Source: Bradyrhizobium sp. WBAH42 (GTDB taxonomy: Bacteria > Pseudomonadota > Alphaproteobacteria > Rhizobiales > Xanthobacteraceae). From it: a DNA stretch of 64,000 nt. The DNA lies in contig NZ_CP036533.1 of assembly GCF_024585265.1 (NCBI RefSeq), positions 620,001 to 684,000 on the forward strand, read 5' to 3'. Both the position numbers and the translations under genes were made by a program. Below the pieces are notes generated by a model. The model was not told where the DNA came from. It saw only the letters and a program-made list of their open reading frames with translations, and made no database searches. Positions 57,207-64,000 of this stretch are shown here, in pieces (positions within the stretch are counted from its first letter, which is position 1; each line of letters starts with the position of its first letter).

Positions 57207-58148
57207 TCAGCTGCTCTTCTCGTGTACCCAACGGCCGAGCAGATGATGGGCGATCGCGAAGGGATGCGGGCCGGCGAGCCCGTCGGGATGCGTCCGTGTC
57301 AGCATCAGGGCCGCCTCCTCGCGCGTGAACCAGCGCGCGTCCTCGAGCTCGGCGTGATCGACCACGATGTCCTCGCTCACGGCCCGCGCGCTGCAGCCGA
57401 TCATCAGCGACGACGGATAGGGCCAGGGCTGGGTCATGTAATATTGCACGTCGGTGCAGCGAATGCCGGACTCTTCCAGGATCTCGCGGCGCACCGCGTC
57501 CTCGATGGTCTCGGCGGCCTCGACGAAGCCGGCGAGGCACGAATACATACCTGCCGGAAACTGCTTCTGCCGGCCGAGCAGGCACTTGTCGCCGGAGGCG
57601 ACCAGCATGATCACGACCGGGTCGGTGCGCGGAAAATGCTCGGCCTTGCAGCTCGGACAGTCGCGCTTCCAGCCGCCTTCCTTCATCGCGGTACGCGTGC
57701 CGCAATTGGCGCAATAGCCGTGGCGCTGGTGCCAGCCCACCATCGACTTCGCCATCGCCACGGCCGAGAGCTCCTCGGGCGGGATCGCGCCCTGCATCGC
57801 CATGCCGCGCAGCTCGGTGACGGCGTAGTCGCCGCCGCCGACCAGCTTCTCGGCGGCCGCCTGCGACAGGCCCATGCCGAACACGGCCGCACCGCCGCGA
57901 AGCCCGAGGAACACCGTGCCGGGATTGACACCGCATTTCAGCGCTTCGTCGATTCCGAGCAGCGCGCGCACCTTGTCGCCGTCGCGCTTCACCAGCAGCG
58001 AGTCGCGATACACCACATAGGCGCGCGAAGACGGCTTCTGCTCCAGCACAAACAGCTTCTCGTCGTCTCGGCGCAGATGCGCGGCGCGGTCGAGGACGTT
58101 GGTGACGAAGGCCGGCTGCCCCAGCGGAAATGCGTCGAATGCTGACAT
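57207..58148 (-). CDS. nudC: NADH pyrophosphatase NudC (NAD-capped RNA decapping Nudix)
   Basis: 313 residues from the ATG at 58148. The four zinc cysteines are in YCANCGT and DCPSCKAE. The Nudix box is GFVEAAETIEDAVRREILEESG, split by the usual spacing, and the NudC-specific motif TQPWPYPSSLMIG follows it. It hydrolyses NADH and NAD-capped RNA 5' ends to NMN(H). It lies ten bases after the HIT gene stop and just before the PfkB gene, an arrangement suggesting nucleotide housekeeping. Confidence 0.96.
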   Translation of the reverse strand: MSAFDAFPLGQPAFVTNVLDRAAHLRRDDEKLFVLEQKPSSRAYVVYRDSLLVKRDGDKVRALLGIDEALKCGVNPGTVFLGLRGGAAVFGMGLSQAAAEKLVGGGDYAVTELRGMAMQGAIPPEELSAVAMAKSMVGWHQRHGYCANCGTRTAMKEGGWKRDCPSCKAEHFPRTDPVVIMLVASGDKCLLGRQKQFPAGMYSCLAGFVEAAETIEDAVRREILEESGIRCTDVQYYMTQPWPYPSSLMIGCSARAVSEDIVVDHAELEDARWFTREEAALMLTRTHPDGLAGPHPFAIAHHLLGRWVHEKSS

Positions 58149-58158
58149 TATTGTTCTT

Positions 58159-58578
58159 TCAACCCAACCAGATCTTGCGGCGAAGCGCGCTGATGAAATT
58201 CTGAACCTCCGCGGCGTCATGCGCCAATGGCGGCATCACGCCCCACACCGGCCGCGGCCAGGCCGCGTCACTGGTCCGGCGCGCGATGATGTGGACGTGC
58301 AGCTGCGGCACGAGGTTGCCGAGCGCGGCGATGTTGAGCTTTTCGCATTTGGTGATCTCCTTCAGCGCGCGCGAGACGCGGGAGATCTCCGTCATCAGCT
58401 GCGCCTGCTGCACCTCGTCGAGATCGATGATCTCGATCGCATCCACCCGTCGCGGCACCAGCAGCAGCCAGGGATAATGCGCATCCTTGATGACCAGCAC
58501 CTTCGACAGCGGCAGATCGCCGATATCGATGGTGTCCTCTTTCAGGCGGGAGTGCAGTGACCAGGCGGGTTCGGGCAT
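58159..58578 (-). CDS. HIT family protein
   Basis: 139 residues with the histidine triad as QLHVHIIARR near residue 93 and the preceding GNLVPQL. Upstream it has LVIKDAHYPWLLLVPRRV. HIT proteins are nucleotidyl hydrolases or transferases acting on AMP-linked compounds. As first gene of the HIT-nudC-pfkB run it fits a nucleotide clean-up unit. The triad here is H-x-H-x-x-A, lacking the final His of H-x-H-x-H, as in several DcpS-like and short bacterial members. Confidence 0.9.
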   Translation of the reverse strand: MPEPAWSLHSRLKEDTIDIGDLPLSKVLVIKDAHYPWLLLVPRRVDAIEIIDLDEVQQAQLMTEISRVSRALKEITKCEKLNIAALGNLVPQLHVHIIARRTSDAAWPRPVWGVMPPLAHDAAEVQNFISALRRKIWLG

Positions 58579-58682
58579 ATGCGTTTCCGGATGGCCCGAT
58601 GGGGAACGGGCTTGTCGGGTGCGACCATACGATAGGGATTCCCGGAGGGGAAGGATGGCGCCCCGCTGTCACCGCATACGCG

Positions 58683-58831
58683 CTCGTCGTCCCGGACAAG
58701 CGAAGCGCAGATCCGGGACCCATAACCACAGGGAGCAGCGTGGCGAAGACTCTTGGTTGCCAGCGCGTGCGGCAGCCCCCGCCTGTGGTTATGGATTCCG
58801 GGCTCGCGCTGCGCGCGCCCCGGAATGACAG
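58683..58831. repeat. Family-C-like palindromic repeat, copy 5 (diverged)
   Basis: CTCGTCGTCCCGG with GATCCGGGACCCATAACCACAG on the left, and CTGTGGTTATGGATTCCGGG with CCCCGGAATGACAG on the right: a long inverted repeat of the same layout but different arms. Confidence 0.75.
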
Positions 58832-58834
58832 AAA

Positions 58835-59962
58835 CTACGCCTCCGCCAGCACCCTTGCATTGGCGCGGACCGATGTTTCGCTGACGCGGATGCCGAGGCC
58901 CGGGCCGTCGGGCACCACGACATGGCCGGCGCGGTTCGCAACGCGCTCTTCCAGCACGTCCTCGGTCAGCACGTGATGTGGCATGTAGAATTCGCAGCCG
59001 AGCGAGATGCCCGGGGTGGCCGCGATCAGCTGCGTGCCGGCGGCAAGGCCGATGCCGCCCTCCCACAGCGTGCCGCCATAGCCGGGCAGGCCGGCGATGT
59101 CGGCGATCGCCATGATCGCCTGGGCCTCGAACAGGCCGCCGGCCTTCATCAGCTTGATCGAGACGGCGTCGGCCGCTTCACGCCGCACCACCTCCATCAT
59201 GTCGCGGCGGTCGAAGCAGCTTTCGTCGGCCAGCACCGGCGTTTCCAATGCCGCGGTCAGCTGCGCCATCACGTCGAGATATTTGCGCGGCACCGGCTGC
59301 TCGATGAAGGTCGGCGCGAATTCCTCGACGTCGCGCAGGATCTTGATGGCGCCGAACGGCGCCAGCGCCTGGTTGTAGTCGACGCGCAGGTCGACCTTGT
59401 CGCCGAATTCCTTGCGGATCGCTTCGAGATGATCGAGGTCCTCGCGATGCGGCTTCACGCCGGTCTTGACCTTGTAGATGACATTGCCGTCCGGAACCAT
59501 TTTCCGCATGCGCTCGAGATCGGCCGCGAAATCCGGATCGGCGATCGAGAAGGAGAGGGGGATGGTGTCGCGCACGCGGCCGCCGAGCAGGTCGGCAACC
59601 GAGAGCCCAGACGACTTGCCGACGATGTCGAGCAACGCCATCTCGATTGCGACCTTGGCCTCGGCATGTCCGACCAGCGCACGGTCGAGCTCGGCCATCA
59701 ACGCGCGGATGCGGCGCACCGGCTTGCCGAGCACGATGGGGCGCAAGTAAATGTCGAGCGCCGAGAACGCCGCTTCAGGCGTTCCCGTAAAGACCTCCCA
59801 CGGTGCCGCCTCGCCCCAGCCGACCACGCCGTCGCTGCAGGTCAGCTCGATCAGCACGCGCTTCACCGTGCCCTTGACGTTGCCGACGCCCTGCAGGCGC
59901 GCCATCTTGATCGGGCTTTCGATCAGGAACAGCCTGATGCGCTCGATGGTTGCTTCGGTCAT
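58835..59962 (-). CDS. Enolase superfamily, muconate-cycloisomerase-like
   Basis: 375 residues. Mandelate racemase/muconate lactonising enzyme domain order is kept. The acid-base lysine is in [10 protein letters not shown] (K-x-K). Metal ligands are in DLRVDYNQ (Asp), [10 protein letters not shown] (Glu) and PVLADESC (Asp-Glu). The second lysine is in [10 protein letters not shown]. The [16 protein letters not shown] segment is close to muconate cycloisomerases, though dipeptide epimerases and N-acylamino-acid racemases share it. The ATG overlaps the SDR stop by four bases. Context with an amino-acid-type ABC transporter leaves an amino-acid-derived substrate possible. Confidence 0.9.
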   Translation of the reverse strand: MTEATIERIRLFLIESPIKMARLQGVGNVKGTVKRVLIELTCSDGVVGWGEAAPWEVFTGTPEAAFSALDIYLRPIVLGKPVRRIRALMAELDRALVGHAEAKVAIEMALLDIVGKSSGLSVADLLGGRVRDTIPLSFSIADPDFAADLERMRKMVPDGNVIYKVKTGVKPHREDLDHLEAIRKEFGDKVDLRVDYNQALAPFGAIKILRDVEEFAPTFIEQPVPRKYLDVMAQLTAALETPVLADESCFDRRDMMEVVRREAADAVSIKLMKAGGLFEAQAIMAIADIAGLPGYGGTLWEGGIGLAAGTQLIAATPGISLGCEFYMPHHVLTEDVLEERVANRAGHVVVPDGPGLGIRVSETSVRANARVLAEA

Positions 59963-60714
59963 GTCAGGCCTCCATTGACGTGCCAGACCTGGCCGGTGAC
60001 GTAGGACGCCTTCGGTGACGCCAGGAAGGCGATGATCTCGGCGACTTCCTCCGGCCGCCCGCGGCGGCGCATCGGGATCAGCGCTTCGGTTGCGGCGATC
60101 TGTTCGGGCGACAGCCGACTCTCGCTCGGTCTGTCCTTGACGATGAGGCCGGGTGATACCGCATTGACGGTGATGCCGTCCTTCGCGAGCTCGATCGCGG
60201 CCAGCCGCACCAGCGCTTCCAGCGCGGAACGGCTCGCGGCGGTCGCAGCAAAGGGCGCGAATTCGGGTCGGATCGCGTGCGCGACGAAGGACGACATCGC
60301 GACGATGCGCGCATCGCGCCCGGCGCGCAGCAGCGGCAGCGCGGCATCAACCAGCCGCGTGAACGCCAGCGCCGATTCGTCCATCGCCTTGCGGAATTCA
60401 TCCGCCGGCGTGCCAATGGCGCTGCCGCGACGGGCGTGGCCGCCGACCAGGATCAATCCGTCGAGCCGGCCGAAGGCGGCATTCGCGGCGGTGACGGCAG
60501 CAGTAATGGCGGCTTTCTCGGCAAGATCGCCGAGACACTTTGCGACGATGGCGCCTTTCGCTTCGGCCTCGGCCGCGCTCGCGTCGAGGCCTTCTGTGTT
60601 CGCGCGCGTGTGGAGCAGCAGCGCAGTGCCCGGCGCCGCAAGGAGCTTTGCGGTGGCGCGGCCGATGCCGCTGGCGGCACCAGTGACGAGATAGACGCGA
60701 TTGATGTCGGACAT
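59959..60714 (-). CDS. SDR family protein with altered catalytic site
   Basis: 251 residues from the ATG at 60714 (GTG at 60717 is the alternative; both overlap the ABC ATPase stop). The cofactor-binding fold is intact: [20 protein letters not shown] at the N-terminus, then [14 protein letters not shown] in place of the usual NNAG. The C-terminal [19 protein letters not shown] and [14 protein letters not shown] fit. The Ser of the triad is in VAMSSFV, but where Y-x-x-x-K is expected the protein reads T-A-A-S-R. Reductase activity by the standard mechanism is doubtful. It is translationally coupled both upstream and downstream. Confidence 0.92.
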   Translation of the reverse strand: MSDINRVYLVTGAASGIGRATAKLLAAPGTALLLHTRANTEGLDASAAEAEAKGAIVAKCLGDLAEKAAITAAVTAANAAFGRLDGLILVGGHARRGSAIGTPADEFRKAMDESALAFTRLVDAALPLLRAGRDARIVAMSSFVAHAIRPEFAPFAATAASRSALEALVRLAAIELAKDGITVNAVSPGLIVKDRPSESRLSPEQIAATEALIPMRRRGRPEEVAEIIAFLASPKASYVTGQVWHVNGGLT

Positions 60715-61508
60715 CACGATATCGCATTTGCCGGCGGCAGCGCGCCGGTGCGGTGGAAATGGCTGAGGAAGGCGCGCGTCGCAGCCTCCCGCGGGCTGTC
60801 GATCACCTGCCGCGCCGAACCCTCCTCGACCACGATTCCGTCGCGCATGAACACGACACGCTCGGCCACCTCGCGGGCGAACGCGATCTCGTGCGTCACG
60901 ATCACCATGGTCATGCCCTCCGACGCGAGTTGCTGGATCACGTTCAGCACCTCACCGACCAATTCGGGATCGAGCGCGGAGGTGGCCTCGTCGAACAGCA
61001 TGACATCGGGCTCCATCGCGAGCGCCCGCGCGATCGCGACGCGCTGCTTCTGGCCGCCGGAGAGCGTCGCCGGATATTGGTCCGCTTTCTCCGCAAGTCC
61101 CACCTTGGCGAGCTGCGCACGCGCGAGCGTTTCGGCCTCCGCCTTGGCCATGCGCCGCACCGTGACAGGCCCCTCCATCACGTTCTGCAGCGTCGTCATG
61201 TGCGGGAACAGGTTGAAGTGCTGAAACACCATGCCGGTGGTGGCGCGGAATCTCGCCAGCGTTTTGACATCGGGCAATTTGGCGCCGTCTCCGAACGCAA
61301 AGCGGGTGTCGCCGACGCGGACGCTGCCGCCGTCGGGCACGACCAGGAGATTGATGCAGCGGAGCAGCGTTGATTTACCCGAGCCTGATGGCCCGATCAG
61401 CGCGACGACACCGCCCTTGGTGACGTCGAGATTGATGTTCTTGAGGACCTCGTTGCTGCCAAAACACTTGCGAAGGCTGCGGATCTCGATTTTCGACGTC
61501 TCGCTCAT
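60714..61508 (-). CDS. Amino-acid-type ABC transporter ATP-binding protein (GlnQ-like)
   Basis: 264 residues. Walker A is [19 protein letters not shown]; the Q-loop is [20 protein letters not shown]; the ABC signature is [17 protein letters not shown], followed by Walker [17 protein letters not shown] and the H-loop [12 protein letters not shown]. The ATMVFQ-type loop and length match the polar amino acid (PAAT) class. Its ATG overlaps the permease stop by four bases, and its stop overlaps the SDR start. It powers uptake with the permease and binding protein upstream. Confidence 0.96.
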   Translation of the reverse strand: MSETSKIEIRSLRKCFGSNEVLKNINLDVTKGGVVALIGPSGSGKSTLLRCINLLVVPDGGSVRVGDTRFAFGDGAKLPDVKTLARFRATTGMVFQHFNLFPHMTTLQNVMEGPVTVRRMAKAEAETLARAQLAKVGLAEKADQYPATLSGGQKQRVAIARALAMEPDVMLFDEATSALDPELVGEVLNVIQQLASEGMTMVIVTHEIAFAREVAERVVFMRDGIVVEEGSARQVIDSPREAATRAFLSHFHRTGALPPANAIS

Positions 61509-62167
61509 TCGCTCACCGCCAGTTGCTTCTCGCCGCGGCGGACGAGGATGGTGAGCGGAATCAGGATTGCCGCATAGGCGAGCGCGACCGCGGTGTAGGT
61601 CTCCAGCGGCCGGTAGCTGTCATGGGCGGCGACCTGGCTCTGATAAACGAGGTCGGGGACTGCGAGCACCGAGACCAGTGAGGTGTTCTTGAACTGGATG
61701 ATCGACTGGTTCATCAGCGCCGGAATCATGCGCTTGATCGCCTGCGGCAGCACGATGCGGCGCATGCTCTGGCTCGGCGTCATGCCGAGCGCCGCGCCGG
61801 CTTCGGACTGACCCTTGTCGATCGAGACGATGCCGCCGCGGATGATCTCCGAATAGAACGAGCCGCCATAGAGCGAGAGCGCCAGCGCGGAAGCCGTGAT
61901 CGGGGTCATCTCGACACCGGCGAGAATCGGCAGCGCGTAATAGAACCAGATCAGCTGCACCAGGATCGGCGTGCAGCGGAACGCCTCGATGAAGGCGAGC
62001 GCGGTCAGCCGCAATGCCTTGATCCGCGACAGGCTGCCGAACGCCCCGAGCAGGCCGAACAGCAGTCCGCACACGACGATGACGATCGTGAAGCCGACCG
62101 TGACGCCGAGCCCGTTGAGAAAGAGCCAGCGATAGCTCCAGAGGATTCCGAAGTCCCACTGATACAT
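61505..62167 (-). CDS. Amino-acid-type ABC transporter permease
   Basis: 220 residues from the ATG at 62167 (open frame upstream runs through a repeat). Five or so membrane helices; the N-terminal FLNGLGVTVGFTIVIVVCGL and FIEAFRCTPILVQLIWFYYA are typical of HisM/GlnP permeases. The EAA loop reads GQSEAGAALGMTPSQSMRRI. It should work as a homodimer, as no second permease is present. The binding-protein gene is upstream, separated by a 187-base gap that holds a family-D palindrome. Confidence 0.94.
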   Translation of the reverse strand: MYQWDFGILWSYRWLFLNGLGVTVGFTIVIVVCGLLFGLLGAFGSLSRIKALRLTALAFIEAFRCTPILVQLIWFYYALPILAGVEMTPITASALALSLYGGSFYSEIIRGGIVSIDKGQSEAGAALGMTPSQSMRRIVLPQAIKRMIPALMNQSIIQFKNTSLVSVLAVPDLVYQSQVAAHDSYRPLETYTAVALAYAAILIPLTILVRRGEKQLAVSE

Positions 62168-62182
62168 GCGTGCTCTCTTCTT

Positions 62183-62311
62183 CACCTCTCCCGCTTGCGG
62201 GAGAGGTCGCATCGCATCGAAGATGCGATGCGGGTGAGGGCTCTTTCCTCTGGGGGAGTCTCTCCGCGGAGGCACCCTCTCCCCAACCCTCCCCCGCAAG
62301 CGGGGGAGGGG
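62183..62311. repeat. Family-D palindromic repeat, copy 3, inside the ABC operon
   Basis: CACCTCTCCCGCTTGCGGGAGAGGT hairpin, GCATCGCATCGAAGATGCGATGC hairpin, then CTCTCCCCAACCCTCCCCC and GCAAGCGGGGGAGGG. It lies between the binding-protein stop and the permease start of the same transcription unit. Confidence 0.88.
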
Positions 62312-62354
62312 GCGGAGTGGAGTGTGCGGAGCGAGGCGGCCTCGAACATTACTC

Positions 62355-63200
62355 TTACAGCGACACGCCCGGCGGAATGTCCGCTTCCGTCACGCCCACC
62401 AGCTCCATATTGGTGATGATGGCGTTGCGGATGAAGCCGAGGCCCTTGTTGAAGTCTATCCAGGTGTTGACGTAGTCGCGCCATGTCTTGTCGGCCTCGC
62501 GGCGGAAGCCGGCATTCGAGGTGGTGGCGAAGATCGGCGTCGGCAGCACGAGCTGGCCGAGCGCGGGGTTCTTCTTCAGCACGGTCAGCGACAGCATGGT
62601 GATCAGGCACTGCGCGTCGACGCGGCCGGTCTGCAGCGCGGCGGTGGCATCGTCGGCGGTCTTCAGCCGCGTGATCTGCGCCTTCGGCGTCAGGCGGCTG
62701 ACGACCTGGTCATGCGAGGAGCCCTGGTCGACCGCGATCTTGATGTCGGGCGAGTTCAATTCGGCCCAGCTCTTCGGCTTGAAATCCTTCTTGCAGAGGA
62801 TGGCGAAGGCGTTGTTGAAGACCGGCACCGAGAAGTCGATCACCAGCGCGCGCTTTGGGGTCGGGTTGAGGCCGAAGAAGATGTCGATCTTGTTGGCCTG
62901 CAGGTCGAGCACCGAATTGCCCCAGGTGGTCTCGGTGATCTCGAGCTCGGCCTCCATGTCGTCCGCGAGGCCCTTGGCGATGTCGATGTAGAAGCCCTTC
63001 CATTGGCCGCTGGACAGATCCTTCATGTAATAGGGCGCGCCGCCGCCGACGGCGCCGATCCGCATCTTCTTGGTCCGGCGGATGCGGGCGAAGGTCGATT
63101 CGTTCGGATCGGCGGTCTGGGCCACGGCCGGCGCCGCCAACGCGGCAGCGGCGACCGCGCCAAATCCGACAATCGATGCAACATCACGACGTGTAACCAT
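62355..63200 (-). CDS. Amino-acid-type ABC transporter substrate-binding protein
   Basis: 281 residues from the ATG at 63200 (a TTG at 63209 is in frame). The signal sequence TRRDVASIVGFGAVAAAALA has a twin-arginine look and ends near AVAQ. Family 3 binding domain: RTKKMRIGAVGGGAPYYMKD, KGFYIDIAKGLADDM, ANKIDIFFGLNPTPKRALVI, then KIAVDQGSSHDQVVSRL. It captures the ligand in the periplasm for the permease and ATPase downstream. GNSVLDLQ and the absence of the usual Arg-Asp pair make the ligand hard to guess. Confidence 0.93.
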   Translation of the reverse strand: MVTRRDVASIVGFGAVAAAALAAPAVAQTADPNESTFARIRRTKKMRIGAVGGGAPYYMKDLSSGQWKGFYIDIAKGLADDMEAELEITETTWGNSVLDLQANKIDIFFGLNPTPKRALVIDFSVPVFNNAFAILCKKDFKPKSWAELNSPDIKIAVDQGSSHDQVVSRLTPKAQITRLKTADDATAALQTGRVDAQCLITMLSLTVLKKNPALGQLVLPTPIFATTSNAGFRREADKTWRDYVNTWIDFNKGLGFIRNAIITNMELVGVTEADIPPGVSL

Positions 63201-63347
63201 TGGGATCAATCGCTTTTCTGGTTGGGTGGAGTTCCGGCAGCGTTCTTAGCAAGGTGGTCCCGGCAGCGAAAGCACAGCCTATCGGCTGGGCAGGCCGAAA
63301 TTTGCCCGGATGCTGGGCAAACTCAAGCTGTTCAAGCGGATACCCGC

Positions 63348-63376
63348 TTGCTTTCCGCTCCCTTTGGCCCCAAATA
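63348..63376 (+). promoter_or_regulatory. Candidate promoter of ffs
   Basis: TTGCTT at 63348-63353, 17-base spacer, CAAATA at 63371-63376. The predicted start, about seven bases further, coincides with the first GGGAGA of the RNA. Confidence 0.5.
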
Positions 63377-63382
63377 GGGGCC

Positions 63383-63479
63383 GGGAGATTGGCGGTGGAC
63401 GAGCCACTCGCCAACCGGGTCAGGTCCGGAAGGAAGCAGCCCTAACGAGGTCCGGATCGGGTCGCTCGTCAGTCTCCTA
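63383..63479 (+). ncRNA. ffs: 4.5S RNA of the signal recognition particle (small type)
   Basis: The invariant SRP domain IV core is present: GGGTCAGGTCCGGAAGGAAG then CAGCCCTAACGAGGTCCGG at 63417-63454, with the GGAA tetraloop and the A-rich bulge that binds Ffh. The 5' GGGAGATT and GACGAGC segments pair with the 3' GCTCGTC and AGTCTCC, closing a rod of about 97 bases. TTTTT follows at 63484. The location directly upstream of dnaX is the usual one in bradyrhizobia. The exact ends are estimates from the pairing. Confidence 0.93.
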
Positions 63480-63576
63480 CCTGTTTTTCCGAGCGAACCA
63501 GCGCCGGCGGCACCAGCCGCCAGCGCGCTCCTTTCCGCAAAAGCCGGCCAAGAGACATTTCATTGCGGATCGACCG

Positions 63577-64000
63577 ATGACCGACGCTGGCGCCCCTCCC
63601 GAACCCGACAGCGCCGGCCAGGCCGGCAACGCGCCCTACCGGGTGCTGGCGCGCAAATACCGCCCCTCCTCATTTGACGACCTGATCGGCCAGGAGGCCG
63701 TGGTCCGCACCGTCTCCAACGCGTTCGAGACCGGGCGCATCCCGCAGGCCTGGATTCTCACCGGCGTCCGCGGCGTCGGCAAGACCACCACTGCGCGAAT
63801 CCTCGCCCGTGCCCTCAACTATGAGATGCCGGACGGATCGGTGAAGGGGCCGACCATCCACATGCCGACGCTGGGCGTGCATTGCCAGGCGATCATGGAA
63901 AGCCGGCACATGGACGTGCTGGAGATGGACGCCGCCTCCCATACCGGCGTCGACGATGTCCGCCAGATCAATGACAGCGTCCGCTATGCCCCCGCCAGCG
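63577..64000 (+). CDS. dnaX: DNA polymerase III subunit gamma/tau, N-terminal part (3' end outside window)
   Basis: 141 residues are visible from the ATG at 63577. NAPYRVLARKYRPSSFDDLI is the conserved DnaX start, QEAVVRTVSNAFETGRIPQA follows, and Walker A is TGVRGVGKTTTARILAR. The HCQAIMESRHMDVLEMDAAS stretch is characteristic of alphaproteobacterial DnaX, and the following text HTGVDDVRQIND leads to the sensor region. It loads the beta clamp as part of the replisome. It lies 98 bases after ffs. Confidence 0.97.
   Translation, partial: MTDAGAPPEPDSAGQAGNAPYRVLARKYRPSSFDDLIGQEAVVRTVSNAFETGRIPQAWILTGVRGVGKTTTARILARALNYEMPDGSVKGPTIHMPTLGVHCQAIMESRHMDVLEMDAASHTGVDDVRQINDSVRYAPAS

Overview
The window looks like chromosomal DNA of a Bradyrhizobium-type alphaproteobacterium. 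This is inferred from the high G+C content, from several families of intergenic palindromes of the kind abundant in Bradyrhizobium, and from gene order. The decisive block is chvI-chvG-hprK-EIIA-HPr facing pckA, an arrangement typical of Rhizobiales. I see no prophage, plasmid, transposase, CRISPR array, tRNA or rRNA. The only RNA gene is the 4.5S SRP RNA at about 63.4 kb.

Layout. 0-9.7 kb: a partial MFS transporter, a secreted serine hydrolase, two orphan ABC_sub_bind lipoprotein-like binding proteins that bracket a tandem duplication of secreted TPR proteins and an SRPBCC protein, then lepA with a clear terminator. 9.8-21.2 kb: a GT39-type membrane glycosyltransferase, the regulatory PTS and ChvG/ChvI envelope-stress operon on the minus strand, a HugZ-like protein, an exported TPR-CHAT protease-like protein, and pckA with a strong terminator. 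21.3-36.4 kb: thioesterase, glycogen phosphorylase, a LysR/EamA divergent pair with a good candidate operator, a truncated haemoglobin, a TSUP exporter with its TIGR02186 partner, an orphan amino-acid-type binding protein, SCO1, a ClpP-fold secreted protein, a KstD-like flavoprotein fused head to tail with a PHB-depolymerase-like esterase, RidA and a SnoaL-like protein. 36.4-48.4 kb: an Lhr-type helicase with PdeM phosphoesterase, a small protein of unknown function behind a textbook alphaproteobacterial LexA box, DUF2865, pyrE, GST, LysE, polA and an acyltransferase. 48.6-58.6 kb: ugd, hrpB, a retropepsin-like protease, an MNT/HEPN toxin-antitoxin pair, a phosphohexomutase, Lrp, and a HIT-nudC-pfkB operon. 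58.8-64 kb: a tightly overlapping operon of amino-acid-type ABC transporter, an SDR with an altered active site and a muconate-cycloisomerase-like enzyme, then ffs and the start of dnaX.

How the genes work together. The ChvGI and PTS genes with pckA couple envelope stress and carbon status to gluconeogenesis. The ugd, phosphohexomutase and GT39 genes feed surface polysaccharide. The ABC-SDR-enolase operon looks like an uptake-and-catabolism unit.

The most interesting observations are these. The SOS box sits in front of an unknown gene. PolA has lost its proofreading residues. An SDR has Thr-x3-Arg in place of Tyr-x3-Lys. An exported CHAT protein lies between chvI and pckA. An MNT/HEPN pair lacks the usual HEPN arginine and a visible ribosome-binding site. 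Fourteen palindromic repeats fall into four families, one copy lying inside the ABC operon.
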